Shown piece by piece: positions 1 to 8,345 of a stretch of 40,992 bases of DNA. This stretch comes from Blastocatellia bacterium (lineage in GTDB: Bacteria; Acidobacteriota; Blastocatellia; Chloracidobacteriales; JADJPF01), in contig JANWYG010000013.1 in the NCBI GenBank assembly GCA_025057015.1, positions 1-40,992 of the forward strand, in the 5' to 3' direction. Both the position numbers and the translations under genes were made by a program. Below the pieces are notes generated by a model that searched no databases, was not told where the DNA came from, and worked only from the letters and a program-made list of their open reading frames with translations. The stretch's first letter is position 1. The number at the start of each line of letters is the position of its first letter.

Positions 1-3000
1 CGCGCTCATTACCTTAAGACCGTACTAAGAGCAGAGCTCAGCCAAGAGCAAGAGGAAATATTAAGGCGGTATGAACAAGAGATAATAAGCCAGCGGATAC
101 TACCTCAAGCTCCACCGTCAAACGACAATTGTGGTGGGGCCATACCGCTTCAACTAAACATTCCGGTTACTTCTACCACCTTGGACGCGGTTAACGATTA
201 CCAGCTGCCTTCGGGTACTACCTGCTTTTCAGCAGGCGGAGCGATAGGTAGCGCTGCAAACACCGCTACGGGAAGAGATGTAGTCTATTCCTTCACAGCA
301 CCAGATAATGACACATACTCCTTCCGGGTAACTAGTCCTGGCGTGAGCCTTGATAGAACGCTCTTCCTATCCTCTAGCTGTCCTACGGGCGCTCCGCCAA
401 TCACGATAGCAGACGCGCAATGTATAAGAGCTGCCAACAGGCGTAGCTCAAGCGACAGAGCGGAGGAAATACACTGTGTACCCTTGCTTGCGGGACAAAC
501 AGTTTATCTGTTCATAGATGACACATTTACTTCTCCGACCACAGGCCAGCCCTTCACTGTGGAAGTAATAAGGTGCAGGCAAGAAACCGAGTCAAACGAT
601 ACTCCTCCTTCAGCTAATGCTTTCTCTTGCGGCATATCAGGCAGAATCCAACCGAACACAGAAGCAGATTTCATATCGCTAGGTACTCACCCGACAAATT
701 CAAGACTGTTCGCTATAGTAGATGGTGGACAATCAAGCCCGGCTACAACAAACCCCGACTACGACCTAAGGGTAACCACCTCAACCGATACACTAGAGTA
801 TGATCAAAATAATAACATCATTGAATTTGGCTCAGAATCGCCTAGTATTGCCGGCACACCATTACCTAACGTACCTGTGTACCTGAGGATCTCAGCCAGT
901 CATTCTGTTTCTGTAGAACCATATAGAGTATACATAGCAGTGCGGCCACCTAGCAGCAGTGCCATACCAGAAATAGAACCAAACAACTCAATTGCTCAAG
1001 CTAATAGCCACTCATCAAACTACTTCACTGGCGTCATCCAAAATACCAGTGATGTAGACATCTTTGCATTCAACGCAACAGTAGGTACACAACTTTTCCT
1101 TAGTGCTAGTGCAGATCCAGATAGGGATAACACTCCGTTCAATATCAGACTAGAATTATTGAACTCTAGCGGAAATGTCCTATTAGACGCCCAAGATGCA
1201 GAGGCAACTTCAAATACTACTCCGGGAACCGGAAGCCTTACCTCATTCACCCCAAACTTCCCAGGCGAATCTATACTCTGGCGAGCCCAGTATACTGGTA
1301 CTTATTACGCTAGAGTAAGGCGTAGTGGCGGCACGGTACCTAATAACTATCTACTCTCCATAGCAGTCACAAACTGTGGTATATCTTGTTCTACCTTCCC
1401 CGTATCTCCTGGATCACTGCCAGGTGGTATGGTAGGAATGCCATATAGTCAAACCATATCAGCAGGTTCACCAGGAACAAGTCCTTTTGTATACTATGTA
1501 ACAAGCGGCTCTCTACCTCCAGGCCTCACGCTCAGTACCCTGAACTCAGTAGCCACTCTCTCAGGAACTCCAACGACTGCTGGGACTTACAACTTTACAA
1601 TAACAGCTGCTGACGTAAATAACTGCCAAAGCTCGCAGACATATACGGTCACTATAACTGGCTGTCCAACGATAACGCTGTCACCAACGACGTTGCCTAA
1701 TGGCACGGTAGGCACACCTTACAGTCAGAGCGTCAGTGCAAGTGGAGGCAATGCTCCATACACGTTCAGTTCCAGTGGGACGCTGCCACCAGGAATAACC
1801 CTCAACACTAGTACGGGAGCGATTTCAGGAATACCTACAGCAGCCGGCAGCTACACGTTCACGATTACAGCGACAGACGTCTTCGGCTGCACTGGTAGTA
1901 GGACGTACACAGTTACTGTAGCTTGTCCAACAATAACGATAACGCCAACAACATTGCCACCTTTTACGGTAGGTGTCTCATACAGTCAGACACTTACGGC
2001 AAGTGGAGGCACTGCTCCCTATACCTTCACACTATCAAGTGGATCGCTGCCTCCTGGAATTAGCCTGTCGCCCAGTGGAACTATCTCTGGTATCGCTACA
2101 GCAGCAGGTAGCTACACGTTTACTGTCACTGCTACTGACGTCTACGGTTGCACGGGCAGTATCACCCTCACTCTTAGCAACGGCTTAGAGCACTTAGCGA
2201 TTTACGTAGCTGATACCAATAACCATCGCATACAGCGAACCACAGACGATGGAGCTACTTGGCAAGTAGTTGCCGATGGATTTGGTGCTACTGCTGGCAA
2301 GTTCAACAAACCTCAGTCGGTAAGTGCAGACAGCACAGGCAACGTCATCTTCGTAGCTGACACTGGCAATAATCGCATACAGCGAAGCACTGATGGAGGC
2401 AGTAACTGGGAGATAATCTCTGCAGGGCCTGGCGTTTGTGCCGGATGTTTCAACTCACCTCAAGGCGTAGCGTATGATGAAGCAAACAACAAGCTATACA
2501 TATCAGACACAAATAACCACCGGATACAGGTACTTAGCAATGCCGCCACGGTAGCAGCAACCTCAGCCGTTTCGTCTTGGACGATAATGAGCGGAACGGG
2601 ATTTGGAACAGTCATAGGTAAATTCAATCAGCCATCTGGCATAGCGGTAGACGCAAGCGGCAAAGTGTACGTAGCAGATACAAACAACCACAGGATACAA
2701 GCGTACGATGGTAACAACTGGAGCGTCTTTGCAGGTACATCGTTTGGAGCTGCTCCAGGCAAGCTCAATACTCCTAGAGGAATTTATGTAGATACACAAG
2801 GCAGGGTATGGATAGCCGATACTGAGAACAGCAGGGTACAGGTCTGGAACAGCGGTACCTGGAGCGTGTTTATGCCTCTTGGTGCTACCGCTGGTAGCGT
2901 AAATAAACCCGAAGGTTTAGCCGTAGCTGCATCTGGAAATCTGTTCGTAAGCGATGCTACTCATAGGATACAGAAGAAGCCGACGGCTGGAGGTGCAGCG

Positions 3001-3063
3001 ACTATTGTAGGTACGTTTGGCGCTTCGCCAGGAAGCTTCCATTTACCAGGTGGAATAAGGTAG
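1..3063 (+). CDS. Large secreted modular protein: PPC domains, putative Ig (He_PIG) domains, NHL repeats; 5'-truncated by window edge
   Basis: The frame is open from base 1, so the true start lies upstream; about 1020 codons are visible. The first TTG in frame, at 181, is inside a domain and is not the start. Domains in order: three pre-peptidase C-terminal (PPC)-like beta domains (about nt 120-560, opening NDNCGGAIP; 580-930, opening ETESNDTPPSANAF; 960-1380, opening EIEPNNSIAQA). Then come three putative Ig domains with the 'LPPGITLN...GTISGIPTAAGSYTFTITATD' pattern (about 1390-1660, 1665-1920, 1925-2180). Last are six NHL-type blades with the core VADTNNHRIQ (about 2190-3060), enough for one six-bladed propeller. 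All modules are typical of secreted or surface proteins, so an extracellular binding or adhesion role is inferred. No catalytic motif is visible in this part. An N-terminal enzyme domain could lie beyond the window. Confidence 0.85.
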   Translation, partial: RAHYLKTVLRAELSQEQEEILRRYEQEIISQRILPQAPPSNDNCGGAIPLQLNIPVTSTTLDAVNDYQLPSGTTCFSAGGAIGSAANTATGRDVVYSFTAPDNDTYSFRVTSPGVSLDRTLFLSSSCPTGAPPITIADAQCIRAANRRSSSDRAEEIHCVPLLAGQTVYLFIDDTFTSPTTGQPFTVEVIRCRQETESNDTPPSANAFSCGISGRIQPNTEADFISLGTHPTNSRLFAIVDGGQSSPATTNPDYDLRVTTSTDTLEYDQNNNIIEFGSESPSIAGTPLPNVPVYLRISASHSVSVEPYRVYIAVRPPSSSAIPEIEPNNSIAQANSHSSNYFTGVIQNTSDVDIFAFNATVGTQLFLSASADPDRDNTPFNIRLELLNSSGNVLLDAQDAEATSNTTPGTGSLTSFTPNFPGESILWRAQYTGTYYARVRRSGGTVPNNYLLSIAVTNCGISCSTFPVSPGSLPGGMVGMPYSQTISAGSPGTSPFVYYVTSGSLPPGLTLSTLNSVATLSGTPTTAGTYNFTITAADVNNCQSSQTYTVTITGCPTITLSPTTLPNGTVGTPYSQSVSASGGNAPYTFSSSGTLPPGITLNTSTGAISGIPTAAGSYTFTITATDVFGCTGSRTYTVTVACPTITITPTTLPPFTVGVSYSQTLTASGGTAPYTFTLSSGSLPPGISLSPSGTISGIATAAGSYTFTVTATDVYGCTGSITLTLSNGLEHLAIYVADTNNHRIQRTTDDGATWQVVADGFGATAGKFNKPQSVSADSTGNVIFVADTGNNRIQRSTDGGSNWEIISAGPGVCAGCFNSPQGVAYDEANNKLYISDTNNHRIQVLSNAATVAATSAVSSWTIMSGTGFGTVIGKFNQPSGIAVDASGKVYVADTNNHRIQAYDGNNWSVFAGTSFGAAPGKLNTPRGIYVDTQGRVWIADTENSRVQVWNSGTWSVFMPLGATAGSVNKPEGLAVAASGNLFVSDATHRIQKKPTAGGAATIVGTFGASPGSFHLPGGIR

Positions 3064-3079
3064 CAACAAGTGCAACTCA

Positions 3080-3103
3080 AACACCGGGTGAAAGCCCGGT
3101 GTT
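3080..3103. terminator. Perfect 9-bp hairpin between convergent genes
   Basis: AACACCGGG (3080-3088) pairs with CCCGGTGTT (3095-3103) around a 6-nt loop. It lies 17 nt after the stop of the NHL protein and before the end of the convergent peptidase-like gene. There is no T-run on either side, so it may be a bidirectional but non-canonical terminator. A second, weaker stem (CTAGACT 3114-3120 with AGTCTAG 3144-3150) follows. Confidence 0.5.
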
Positions 3104-3159
3104 CACTGCACCGCTAGACTTAATAACTAGAGGCTGGCTGTGAAGTCTAGGCTGAACGA

Positions 3160-4410
3160 TTAGTTGCAGCTTTTGCTAGGCTCCTCTTGATTACTCAACG
3201 AAACACCCTCTAGAACAAAGACATCCCTACCGGCAAGTTCTATCAATATGTCGCCTTCTGCAGAAGAATAAACTCTACTACCTTTCTGCTCTCTAACGAG
3301 TTTAGCTGTCGGATACCTCTTCGTTGTACGTTCACAGTAAGCTTCGAAAAACTCCTCTGCATCTTCCTCTGTATCCCACGTTGAGGACATAACGAAAGCT
3401 GTAGTGCCGTCTTTGTGTTCGTAGAACTCATAGACGTCTCCGCCCCAGCCAGCAGCAGAAGCTTGTGCCCTTTCTTTATCAAGAAACTCAGCAAGTATCA
3501 AGTACAGTCCAAATTCCCCGTTCACTTGCGTTTCTAGCTTTTTCCAGTCTCGACTCAAGAAAGCTGACACATCCCGCGGTTGAACCTTGAGAGGTTTCTC
3601 TCGATTCAGAAACTTTTCAGGATGAATTATCTGCTCCGTAGAATCAGGCAGGTCTCTGTAAGACTCGTCTATACGCTTCCAAGAGCTATTATAAACTACC
3701 TTATGGACAAACTCGGCACCATAAAAGTAGGGAAACTCTAGCGACTCACGTAGCGCCCTGGGCGCTCGAGCTAAAGCTGGATAAAGCTCTTCCCTCATAC
3801 CTCCTGAAGCTTCTAGTAGTGCCCTAAGGGGAAGTTTAACAGTTGTTATATCCGTACCCGATGCTCGAAACATATAGTTGAACATTACTATTGTGGCCTC
3901 ACCTTCGATGAGGGCTTGAACGGCTATTTCCTTATCCGAATTATCCTCAAAAGCCTTTTCAAAACGTCTGAGATCAAAGTTCTGATCTTGCAGGGCATGC
4001 ATAAGTTCATGTGCTATGACAGGTTTCTGTTCTTCCAGTGACAACCAATCCACAAGATAGAACTCACCCTTACGAGGCTCATAAAAGCCGCCTATCTGCT
4101 CAGTAAGGAGCTTGATTATCTCAGAACGCAAATCGTAGTCACGAGGGATGAGGCCTAGTCTACGCAACAGTTTCTCTTGCACTTGCATCTCTGCTGGCTC
4201 ATAGTTCTCGTCAAGCTTTTCAATAATTATCGACTCGAGCTCCTTACGCGACTTAAAGCCAAACTTCACAGATTTCTGTATCGGTAGGCCGCGCATAGCA
4301 CTTATCTCTTTGATTACAGACTGTGATTCCCCTAGGATACTTGCATGTTCAACAGCTTGCCCAGCAACAACGGAGCAAAAGAATATGACCAACAAAAGAG
4401 CCTTCCACAT
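3160..4410 (-). CDS. Secreted HExxH zinc-peptidase-like protein, uncharacterised family
   Basis: The product is 416 aa. The N-terminus (residues 1-18, hydrophobic and ending VVAGQA) reads as a Sec signal peptide. The central motif is HELMH (H134, E135, H138), followed about 31 residues later by EGEA (169-172). This matches the spacing of the third zinc ligand Glu in gluzincin-type metallopeptidases. The stretch before it (IGGFYEPRKGEFYLVD) resembles substrate-edge strands of such enzymes. The ATG at 4410 has a GGAGAG ribosome site 5 nt upstream, so the start is firm. The gene is monocistronic, divergent from potA and convergent with the NHL protein. The peptidase fold is inferred from the motif only, and the substrate is unknown. 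It could alternatively be a non-proteolytic HExxH protein. Confidence 0.75.
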   Translation of the reverse strand: MWKALLLVIFFCSVVAGQAVEHASILGESQSVIKEISAMRGLPIQKSVKFGFKSRKELESIIIEKLDENYEPAEMQVQEKLLRRLGLIPRDYDLRSEIIKLLTEQIGGFYEPRKGEFYLVDWLSLEEQKPVIAHELMHALQDQNFDLRRFEKAFEDNSDKEIAVQALIEGEATIVMFNYMFRASGTDITTVKLPLRALLEASGGMREELYPALARAPRALRESLEFPYFYGAEFVHKVVYNSSWKRIDESYRDLPDSTEQIIHPEKFLNREKPLKVQPRDVSAFLSRDWKKLETQVNGEFGLYLILAEFLDKERAQASAAGWGGDVYEFYEHKDGTTAFVMSSTWDTEEDAEEFFEAYCERTTKRYPTAKLVREQKGSRVYSSAEGDILIELAGRDVFVLEGVSLSNQEEPSKSCN

Positions 4411-4483
4411 ACTCTCTCCAACGACTCATTTAGAATAGGATTGATACTAGCATGTGGAACAGCTTCGTGATACTTTTTTTGGT

Positions 4484-5554
4484 ATGTACAAACCAGACGT
4501 AGATATCTGCAGTGTCTCAAAGACGTTTGACGAGTCTAAGGTAATAGACAACGTTTCACTACAGGTTGAGCCAGGCGAGTTTCTAACCTTACTAGGGCCT
4601 TCTGGCTGTGGAAAGACTACTCTGCTACGCCTGATAGCAGGCTTTGAAACACCCACATCAGGCCGTATCTTTCTTAGAGGGGAAGAAGTCACCTATGTTC
4701 CTCCCTACAAACGTAACGTTCACACTGTTTTTCAACAGTATGCCCTCTTTCCACACCTAACCGTAGCAAGAAACGTTGCCTTTGGCCTAGAACGGCGCAA
4801 GTTATCCAGCAGCGAAATAGCCTTTCGAGTACGTGCCGCACTTGAACTAGTACGCTTGTCAGGATTCGAGGATCGCTATCCAGCGCAACTATCAGGCGGA
4901 CAACAGCAGCGCGTAGCCATAGCCCGAGCGATAGTACTTGAACCAAAAGTGCTACTTCTTGACGAACCGCTGAGTGCTCTTGACCTCAAGCTACGACGCG
5001 AGATGCAGATAGAGCTAAAGAACCTGCAACGCCGCCTTGGCATAAGTTTCATTTACGTCACCCATGATCAGCAAGAAGCACTTGCTATGTCAGACCGCAT
5101 AGCAGTCATGCGAGCCGGAAAGATAGTACAAATTGGCCCAAGCGCTGAAGTTTACGACAAACCTAGGACACCTTTCGTAGCCGATTTCATAGGAGAAGCA
5201 AACATCCTCACTGCTAAGATAGTAGATTCTTGTAACAAGCGGTTAACGTTAGAAGTACACGGCAGAAAAATGGAAATTACAACTGACATTCATCCTACGG
5301 AAGCGACCGTGAAAATAGCCATAAGGCCAGAAAAGATATCTTTGTCGACACAGAACGGCTGTACAGCTATTCCAGGATTAATAGAAGAGCGACTTTATCT
5401 TGGAGACTCTACTCAGTGGCGCATCCGGCTAGACGAAGGCCACATAGTGACAGTAGTAGAGCAGGGTCAAACGAATCACCGCTGCAACAAAGGTGACAGA
5501 GTATACTTGAGCTGGAACGCAGAAGCAACCGTACTTCTAGAGGAAGATGCTTGA
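4484..5554 (+). CDS. potA: Polyamine-type ABC transporter ATP-binding subunit
   Basis: Cytoplasmic ATPase that powers the importer encoded by the next two genes; spermidine/putrescine is the likely substrate by family. Visible motifs: Walker A GPSGCGKTT, Q-loop FQQYALFPHLTV, signature LSGGQQQR, Walker B VLLLDEPLSALD, H-loop VTHDQQEA, and a C-terminal TOBE-like region with IRPEKISL. The length of 356 aa is normal for PotA-type ATPases. The start is uncertain. ATG 4484 begins MYKPDVDICSVSKTF, close to where the conserved domain begins. An in-frame GTG at 4454 would add 10 residues (AGGA about 13 nt upstream). Neither start has a good ribosome site. A -10-like GATACT at 4469-4474 raises the possibility of a nearly leaderless mRNA. 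The stop overlaps the potB start by 1 nt. Related putative osmolyte or Fe/thiamine importers share these motifs. Confidence 0.9.
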   Translation: MYKPDVDICSVSKTFDESKVIDNVSLQVEPGEFLTLLGPSGCGKTTLLRLIAGFETPTSGRIFLRGEEVTYVPPYKRNVHTVFQQYALFPHLTVARNVAFGLERRKLSSSEIAFRVRAALELVRLSGFEDRYPAQLSGGQQQRVAIARAIVLEPKVLLLDEPLSALDLKLRREMQIELKNLQRRLGISFIYVTHDQQEALAMSDRIAVMRAGKIVQIGPSAEVYDKPRTPFVADFIGEANILTAKIVDSCNKRLTLEVHGRKMEITTDIHPTEATVKIAIRPEKISLSTQNGCTAIPGLIEERLYLGDSTQWRIRLDEGHIVTVVEQGQTNHRCNKGDRVYLSWNAEATVLLEEDA

Positions 5555-6408
5555 TGACAGCTCGAACTACTGCTTACTTGCGACACTCCCTACAAGTGCT
5601 ATCACTGCTTGGACCGGCGCTAGGCTGGCTATTACTTTTCTTTCTAGGCCCGCTACTAGTAATGCTAGTCTATAGCTTCGCCGAACGCGGCACATACGGC
5701 GAAGTAATTTATGCTCTAAGTCCCACAAACTACCTTCAAGCACTCAAACCGATATACTTGCTCATCTACTGGAGATCTTTCTGGCTTGCACTCACTACAA
5801 CACTGCTGTGTCTCTTACTTGCCTACCCGGTAGCATATTTCATAGCCTTAAAGGCACCCAAGCAATGGAAAAGCACGCTGCTAGTGCTCTCTGTCATACC
5901 TTTTTGGACAAGTTTCCTGGTAAGAACCTACGCCTGGGTAGTGCTGCTACGTACGGAAGGCGTAATCAACTCAATCTTAGTCACGCTAGGCTTCTCACCG
6001 CTCAAGCTGCTCTATACTGACTTTGCCGTTCTGATAGGATTAGTCTATGGCGAGTTGCCTTTTATGCTGCTACCGATTTACGCTTCTATAGAACGCCTAG
6101 ATCTGCAGCTACTAGAAGCAGCAAAAGATCTTGGAGCTACTCCTCTTGAAGCTTTTCTATATGTAACCTTGCCACTTACTCGAGCAGGCATAATTACCGG
6201 CATAACGCTGTGTTTCATTCCTTCGTTAGGTATGTTCATAACTTCCGACATGCTCGGTGGTGCCAAGGTGTTGATGATAGGTAACCTCATACAAAACCAG
6301 TTTGTACAACGTAATCAGCCGTTTGGAGCTGCTTTGTCTTTCCTGCTTACTGGTGTCGTACTGCTGCTACTTTGGATAAGCCTGCGTGCAGGCGCAAAGG
6401 TAAGATGA
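5554..6408 (+). CDS. potB: Polyamine-type ABC transporter permease, PotB-like
   Basis: Inner-membrane permease of 284 aa with about six hydrophobic segments. The first is at residues 14-38 (LGPALGWLLLFFLGPLL). The EAA cytoplasmic loop that docks onto the ATPase is clear near residues 185-205 (EAAKDLGATPLEAFLYVTLP). ATG 5554 shares one base with the potA stop (TGATG) and has AGGAAG 7 nt upstream, a better choice than the in-frame TTG at 5551. The order ATPase, permease B, permease C plus binding protein matches potABCD operons, so the three genes form one importer. Substrate specificity is not proven by the sequence. Confidence 0.9.
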   Translation: MTARTTAYLRHSLQVLSLLGPALGWLLLFFLGPLLVMLVYSFAERGTYGEVIYALSPTNYLQALKPIYLLIYWRSFWLALTTTLLCLLLAYPVAYFIALKAPKQWKSTLLVLSVIPFWTSFLVRTYAWVVLLRTEGVINSILVTLGFSPLKLLYTDFAVLIGLVYGELPFMLLPIYASIERLDLQLLEAAKDLGATPLEAFLYVTLPLTRAGIITGITLCFIPSLGMFITSDMLGGAKVLMIGNLIQNQFVQRNQPFGAALSFLLTGVVLLLLWISLRAGAKVR

Positions 6409-8213
6409 CAGATCGCTTGCTGAAGATATTTACCGCTGTCACCTACGCCTTCCTCTACATTCCTATCGGTGTCCTCGTCGTCCTTTCTTTCAACGACTCG
6501 AAATACAGTAGCGCTTGGCGAGGGTTTACTTGGAAATGGTATATAGCTGCTTGGAACAACTCGGCAATAATCGATGCTTGTCGCACTAGCTTACTGGTAG
6601 CTCTCTTCTCTACGGCTATCTCCACCATAATAGGCACAGCAGCAGCAGTGGCCATAGTACGCCTGCGCTTCAGGTTCAAAGCAGCCGTAGAATCGCTCTT
6701 CTACCTTCCTGTAATAGTCCCAGAAATAGTAGTCGGATTTGCTACTGTGATAATGTTCAGCCTGCTAGGGCTAAAGCTAGGACTTTCAACAATAGTTATA
6801 GCACACGTCGCATTTACTCTCTCTTACGTGATTTTCATCATCAGAGCTAGACTTATCAGCATAGGCCAGGTGTTTGAACAAGCAGCTATGGATTTGGGAG
6901 CGACCGAGCTTCAAGCCTTTCTACTGGTCACTTTGCCGATGCTTATGCCTGCAGTAGTATCTGCAGCTCTGCTTGCGTTTACGCTTTCGCTGGATGACTA
7001 CGTGATCACCAGCTTTGTCGCCGGAGGCAACTACACCACTCTTACTCTACAAATCTATTCTATGGTCAAGACAGGCGTTACGCCAGAAATAAACGCCATC
7101 TCGACCATACTACTTGTGGTAACAATCCTGCTCGTATGGGTATCAAAACAGCTTGAAAAGGAGCGTCCACCCCGTTCAGCCTACCTAGTAGCAGTGCTTA
7201 CACTCTTCGCTCTGCTGGTATTTGCCGCAAGTGGCACAACTAGGAGCACCAGTCAGCGGCAGCTAAACCTCTATATTTGGTCAAACTATATCTCTAAAGA
7301 AGTCGTCAGACGTTTCGAACAACGCTATAACGTACGTGTCAATATAGAAACATACGAGTCCAACGAAGCATTACTTGCGAAACTCCAAAGCGGCATAGTC
7401 GATTATGACATAGTCGTGCCTAGCGACTACATGGTCGGCGTGTTGATAAAACAAGCGCTATTACAACCACTAGACAAAGATGTTCTTTCAAATCTATCCC
7501 ACATAGATGATAAGTTTCTCTCTCCGCCATACGATCCGGACAACCGCTACTCCATACCCTACACTTGGGGCACTACAGGTATAGGCTATCGCAAAGATAA
7601 AGTAGAGGCTCCAACCAGTTGGAAAGCCATGTGGGACGTTCGTTATAAAGATCGCATCTCGATGCTAAACGACATGAGGGAAAATTTCGCTGTAGCACTC
7701 AAACAGCTAGGTGTAAGCGTAAACTCGATAGATGAAAGCAAACTAGCCGAAGCTGCAAAGCTACTCAAACAGCAAAAGGAGTTTGTGAAGACCTACGATA
7801 GCGACACATTCACAGAAGCGCTGCTATCTGGCGAAGTTTGGCTAGCACAAAGCTACAGTGGTCAAGTAGGTAAAGCAATGCTCGAAGATCCAAACATAGG
7901 CTACGTAGTGCCATCAGAGGGGTCTACCATTTGGACCGACAATCTTTGCATACCAAAGACTGCTCCGCATCCAGAGCTAGCTATGCTATTTATCAACTAC
8001 TTACTAGAGCCAGAAGTCGCTGCAGAGAACTGTAACGCGATAGGTTACGCCACGCCTAACATTGCTGCTAAGGATCTGATCCGCAGAGAATTTATAAGCA
8101 ATCCAGCTATATTTGCCGATGAAGATACGCTAAAAAGGTGCGAATTTATGCAGGATCTCGGCAGCAAACTACAGCTCTATGACAAGCTCTGGACTGAGAT
8201 CAGATCCGACTGA
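6405..8213 (+). CDS. potCD: PotC permease fused to PotD-like substrate-binding protein
   Basis: The product is 602 aa. ATG 6405 overlaps the potB stop by 4 nt (ATGA) with AAAGG upstream. Residues 1-250 are a PotC-type permease, with six membrane segments and an EAA loop at about 159-181 (EQAAMDLGATELQAFLLVTLP). A basic linker (KQLEKERPPR, about 248-257) precedes a seventh hydrophobic segment (258-275). From about residue 287 a PotD-type extracellular solute-binding domain runs to the end (LNLYIWSNYIS, VPSDYMVG, IPYTWGTTGIGY). Six helices leave the chain in the cytoplasm, and the extra helix would carry the binding domain outside, so the fusion makes topological sense. No separate potD follows. 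Permease/binding-protein fusions named PotCD are known in some bacteria such as mycoplasmas. I see no frameshift or stop at the junction. Confidence 0.93.
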   Translation: MTDRLLKIFTAVTYAFLYIPIGVLVVLSFNDSKYSSAWRGFTWKWYIAAWNNSAIIDACRTSLLVALFSTAISTIIGTAAAVAIVRLRFRFKAAVESLFYLPVIVPEIVVGFATVIMFSLLGLKLGLSTIVIAHVAFTLSYVIFIIRARLISIGQVFEQAAMDLGATELQAFLLVTLPMLMPAVVSAALLAFTLSLDDYVITSFVAGGNYTTLTLQIYSMVKTGVTPEINAISTILLVVTILLVWVSKQLEKERPPRSAYLVAVLTLFALLVFAASGTTRSTSQRQLNLYIWSNYISKEVVRRFEQRYNVRVNIETYESNEALLAKLQSGIVDYDIVVPSDYMVGVLIKQALLQPLDKDVLSNLSHIDDKFLSPPYDPDNRYSIPYTWGTTGIGYRKDKVEAPTSWKAMWDVRYKDRISMLNDMRENFAVALKQLGVSVNSIDESKLAEAAKLLKQQKEFVKTYDSDTFTEALLSGEVWLAQSYSGQVGKAMLEDPNIGYVVPSEGSTIWTDNLCIPKTAPHPELAMLFINYLLEPEVAAENCNAIGYATPNIAAKDLIRREFISNPAIFADEDTLKRCEFMQDLGSKLQLYDKLWTEIRSD

Positions 8214-8345
8214 TTTTTTCGCTTTAGAAGGTAAGTAATGTCTATCTTCGCTGAAAATTTTTGTAGTAAACATGACAACTAAGTGTTAATCTCAGATAAC
8301 ACATCCATTCATCAACTTTGCAAACAGACTACGGAGGTATTTCTA

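Noticed and set aside
8283-8345. GTG start that would lengthen the metalloprotease by 21 residues
   Set aside because: No ribosome site, and it would bury the signal peptide; ATG 8346 has GGAGG.
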